From Puffinus mauretanicus (taxonomy: Eukaryota; Chordata; Aves; Procellariiformes; Procellariidae), in contig JAJKFH010000374.1 of NCBI GenBank assembly GCA_023333565.1, positions 5,766,001 to 5,830,000 of the forward strand: 64,000 nt of DNA, given 5' to 3'. Below the pieces are notes generated by a model. The model had not been told where the DNA came from. It searched no databases and worked only from the letters and a program-made list of their open reading frames with translations. Below are positions 63,080-64,000 of this stretch, one piece after another; the first letter of the stretch is position 1; each line of letters begins with the position of its first letter. Made by a program: the position numbers and the translations under genes.

Positions 63080-63226
63080 GGGAAGGAAAAGGGAAGGAAA
63101 GGCAAGGCAAGGGAAAGACAAGGGAAAGTGAAGGGAAAGGGAAAGGGAAGGGAAGAGAAGGGAAAGGGAAGGCAAGGCAAGGCGAAGAGAAGGGAAGGGA
63201 AAGGAAAGTGAAGGGAAGGGAAGGGA
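63080..63226 (+). repeat. Purine-rich (GGGAA)n-type repeat tract
   Basis: Nearly 150 bases consist of GGGAA/GGAAA/AAGGG-type units with a few C and T interruptions (for example GGCAAGGCAAGG at 63111-63120 and 63172-63183). It is a variable-unit simple repeat. Long homopurine tracts can form triplex DNA and are polymorphic. Open frames on both strands here are by-products of the repeat. Confidence 0.92.
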
Positions 63227-64000
63227 CACTGATATTTCCTTTGAAACAAAAGTATTTTAAAAATCAGATAATTCAAATGTTTTCTTTCAGTAGAGCAGAA
63301 GTAATGAATTTTGAAGTTGATGTTTAAAAATTTATAGTATAAACTGGAAAAGAGTCATATAAGTATGGATGTTGGAAAATTCTTTTCTTAAAAACAACAA
63401 CATGGAATTTTTCAACATGATTTCTAGTATGATATATTTTCAACATGCCATGTATCTCCTACCCCTCTGGAAATTATTCAAAATTGACACACTTCTACTA
63501 ACTTTCTCTTTGACGTTTGTCATAAGCTTTTGATCTATTTCTACCTCAAAGAAATTTTGCTACGGTGTTTAGCGAGATTAAAAAATCAAATTACTTCCTC
63601 CTTCCAAAAAACAAAGCCAAAGCATTTCCACCATGCAGCATTTTATTTTTAGGGATCCATATGAATAGCCTGATTTGCACAAGTGCTGCACACTCAGCAT
63701 TATCTATCTGTGGGAATTGGGTACTTGATGCTTTTTAGAAATCACAAGAGGATCCATTGAAAAGTAATACTTAAGAGGAAGAAAACACAGGATATTTCTA
63801 TGTGAACATCATGCCCTTGTGATAAGCTTATCTGCAAATTTGTCAGCTCTGCTGTGCTACATAACACTTTTCTCCATTTGCCATGTAAAAAAAGATTCAA
63901 TTAAGGGCACAAGAATTAGTTTAAATAGTGTTAATTTGAACATCTGAATCTAAAAGGAGGAGAAATTTCTCTAGAAAATGTTATCTGAAATAGTGCTGCA
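63227..64000. other. Gene-free AT-rich stretch to the window edge
   Basis: No gene, LTR or structured repeat is seen. Confidence 0.55.

Noticed and set aside
62909..63327. Lys/Gly/Arg- or Ser/Pro/Leu/Phe-rich open frames on both strands at 63 kb
   Set aside because: They are a direct product of the purine repeat, which lacks stop codons on both strands.

Overview
The window is AT-rich, intron- or intergenic-type vertebrate DNA. It most likely comes from a bird: the only coding-capable unit and three LTRs belong to closely related endogenous retrovirus (ERV) families of a kind I know from avian genomes. I read a Gag whose capsid part looks avian, LTRs with TGT...ACA-type ends and a tRNA-Lys1,2 primer binding site. 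The species cannot be named from the sequence. No host protein-coding exon, rRNA, tRNA or CRISPR array could be supported. Apart from the ERV reading frame, the open frames are scattered, short and unlike any family I recognise.

Layout. Positions 1-2093 hold the 5' end of an ERV on the minus strand: LTR 1593-2093, primer binding site 1567-1584, short leader, then gag from the ATG at 1486 down to a frame break near 333 and on to the window edge. Everything further downstream (pol and later) lies outside the window. From 2094 to about 36.5 kb the DNA is gene-free and broken only by microsatellites, a GC-richer LTR-like island (about 3.3-3.7 kb), a perfect 16-bp inverted repeat at 22.8 kb, small tandem duplications, a possible MIR-type SINE relic at 29.1 kb and a GC-rich patch with weak CR1-like similarity at 31.2 kb. 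Three LTR-only insertions follow: 36578-37125 (minus), 38310-38867 (plus, with a perfect 5-bp target duplication GCAAG) and about 59931-60499 (minus, same family as the 36.6-kb copy). Between and around them are four more MIR-like relics (40.2, 41.7, 44.7 and 49.8 kb), several AT-rich blocks dense in homeodomain-type TAAT motifs that could be conserved regulatory DNA, and a purine tract at 63.1 kb.

Relationships. The parts that work together are those of the ERV: the LTR supplies CCAAT, CRE-like and TATA promoter elements and the poly(A) signal, the primer binding site would prime reverse transcription, and gag begins 80 nt after it. The same U3 core recurs in all four LTRs. The first LTR keeps many CpG dinucleotides and looks young; the two minus-strand LTR-only copies are CpG-poor and look older. 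The most unusual single feature is the Gag N-terminus, which starts with about 120 residues carrying four hydrophobic segments. I found no convincing new defence, metabolic or signalling system.
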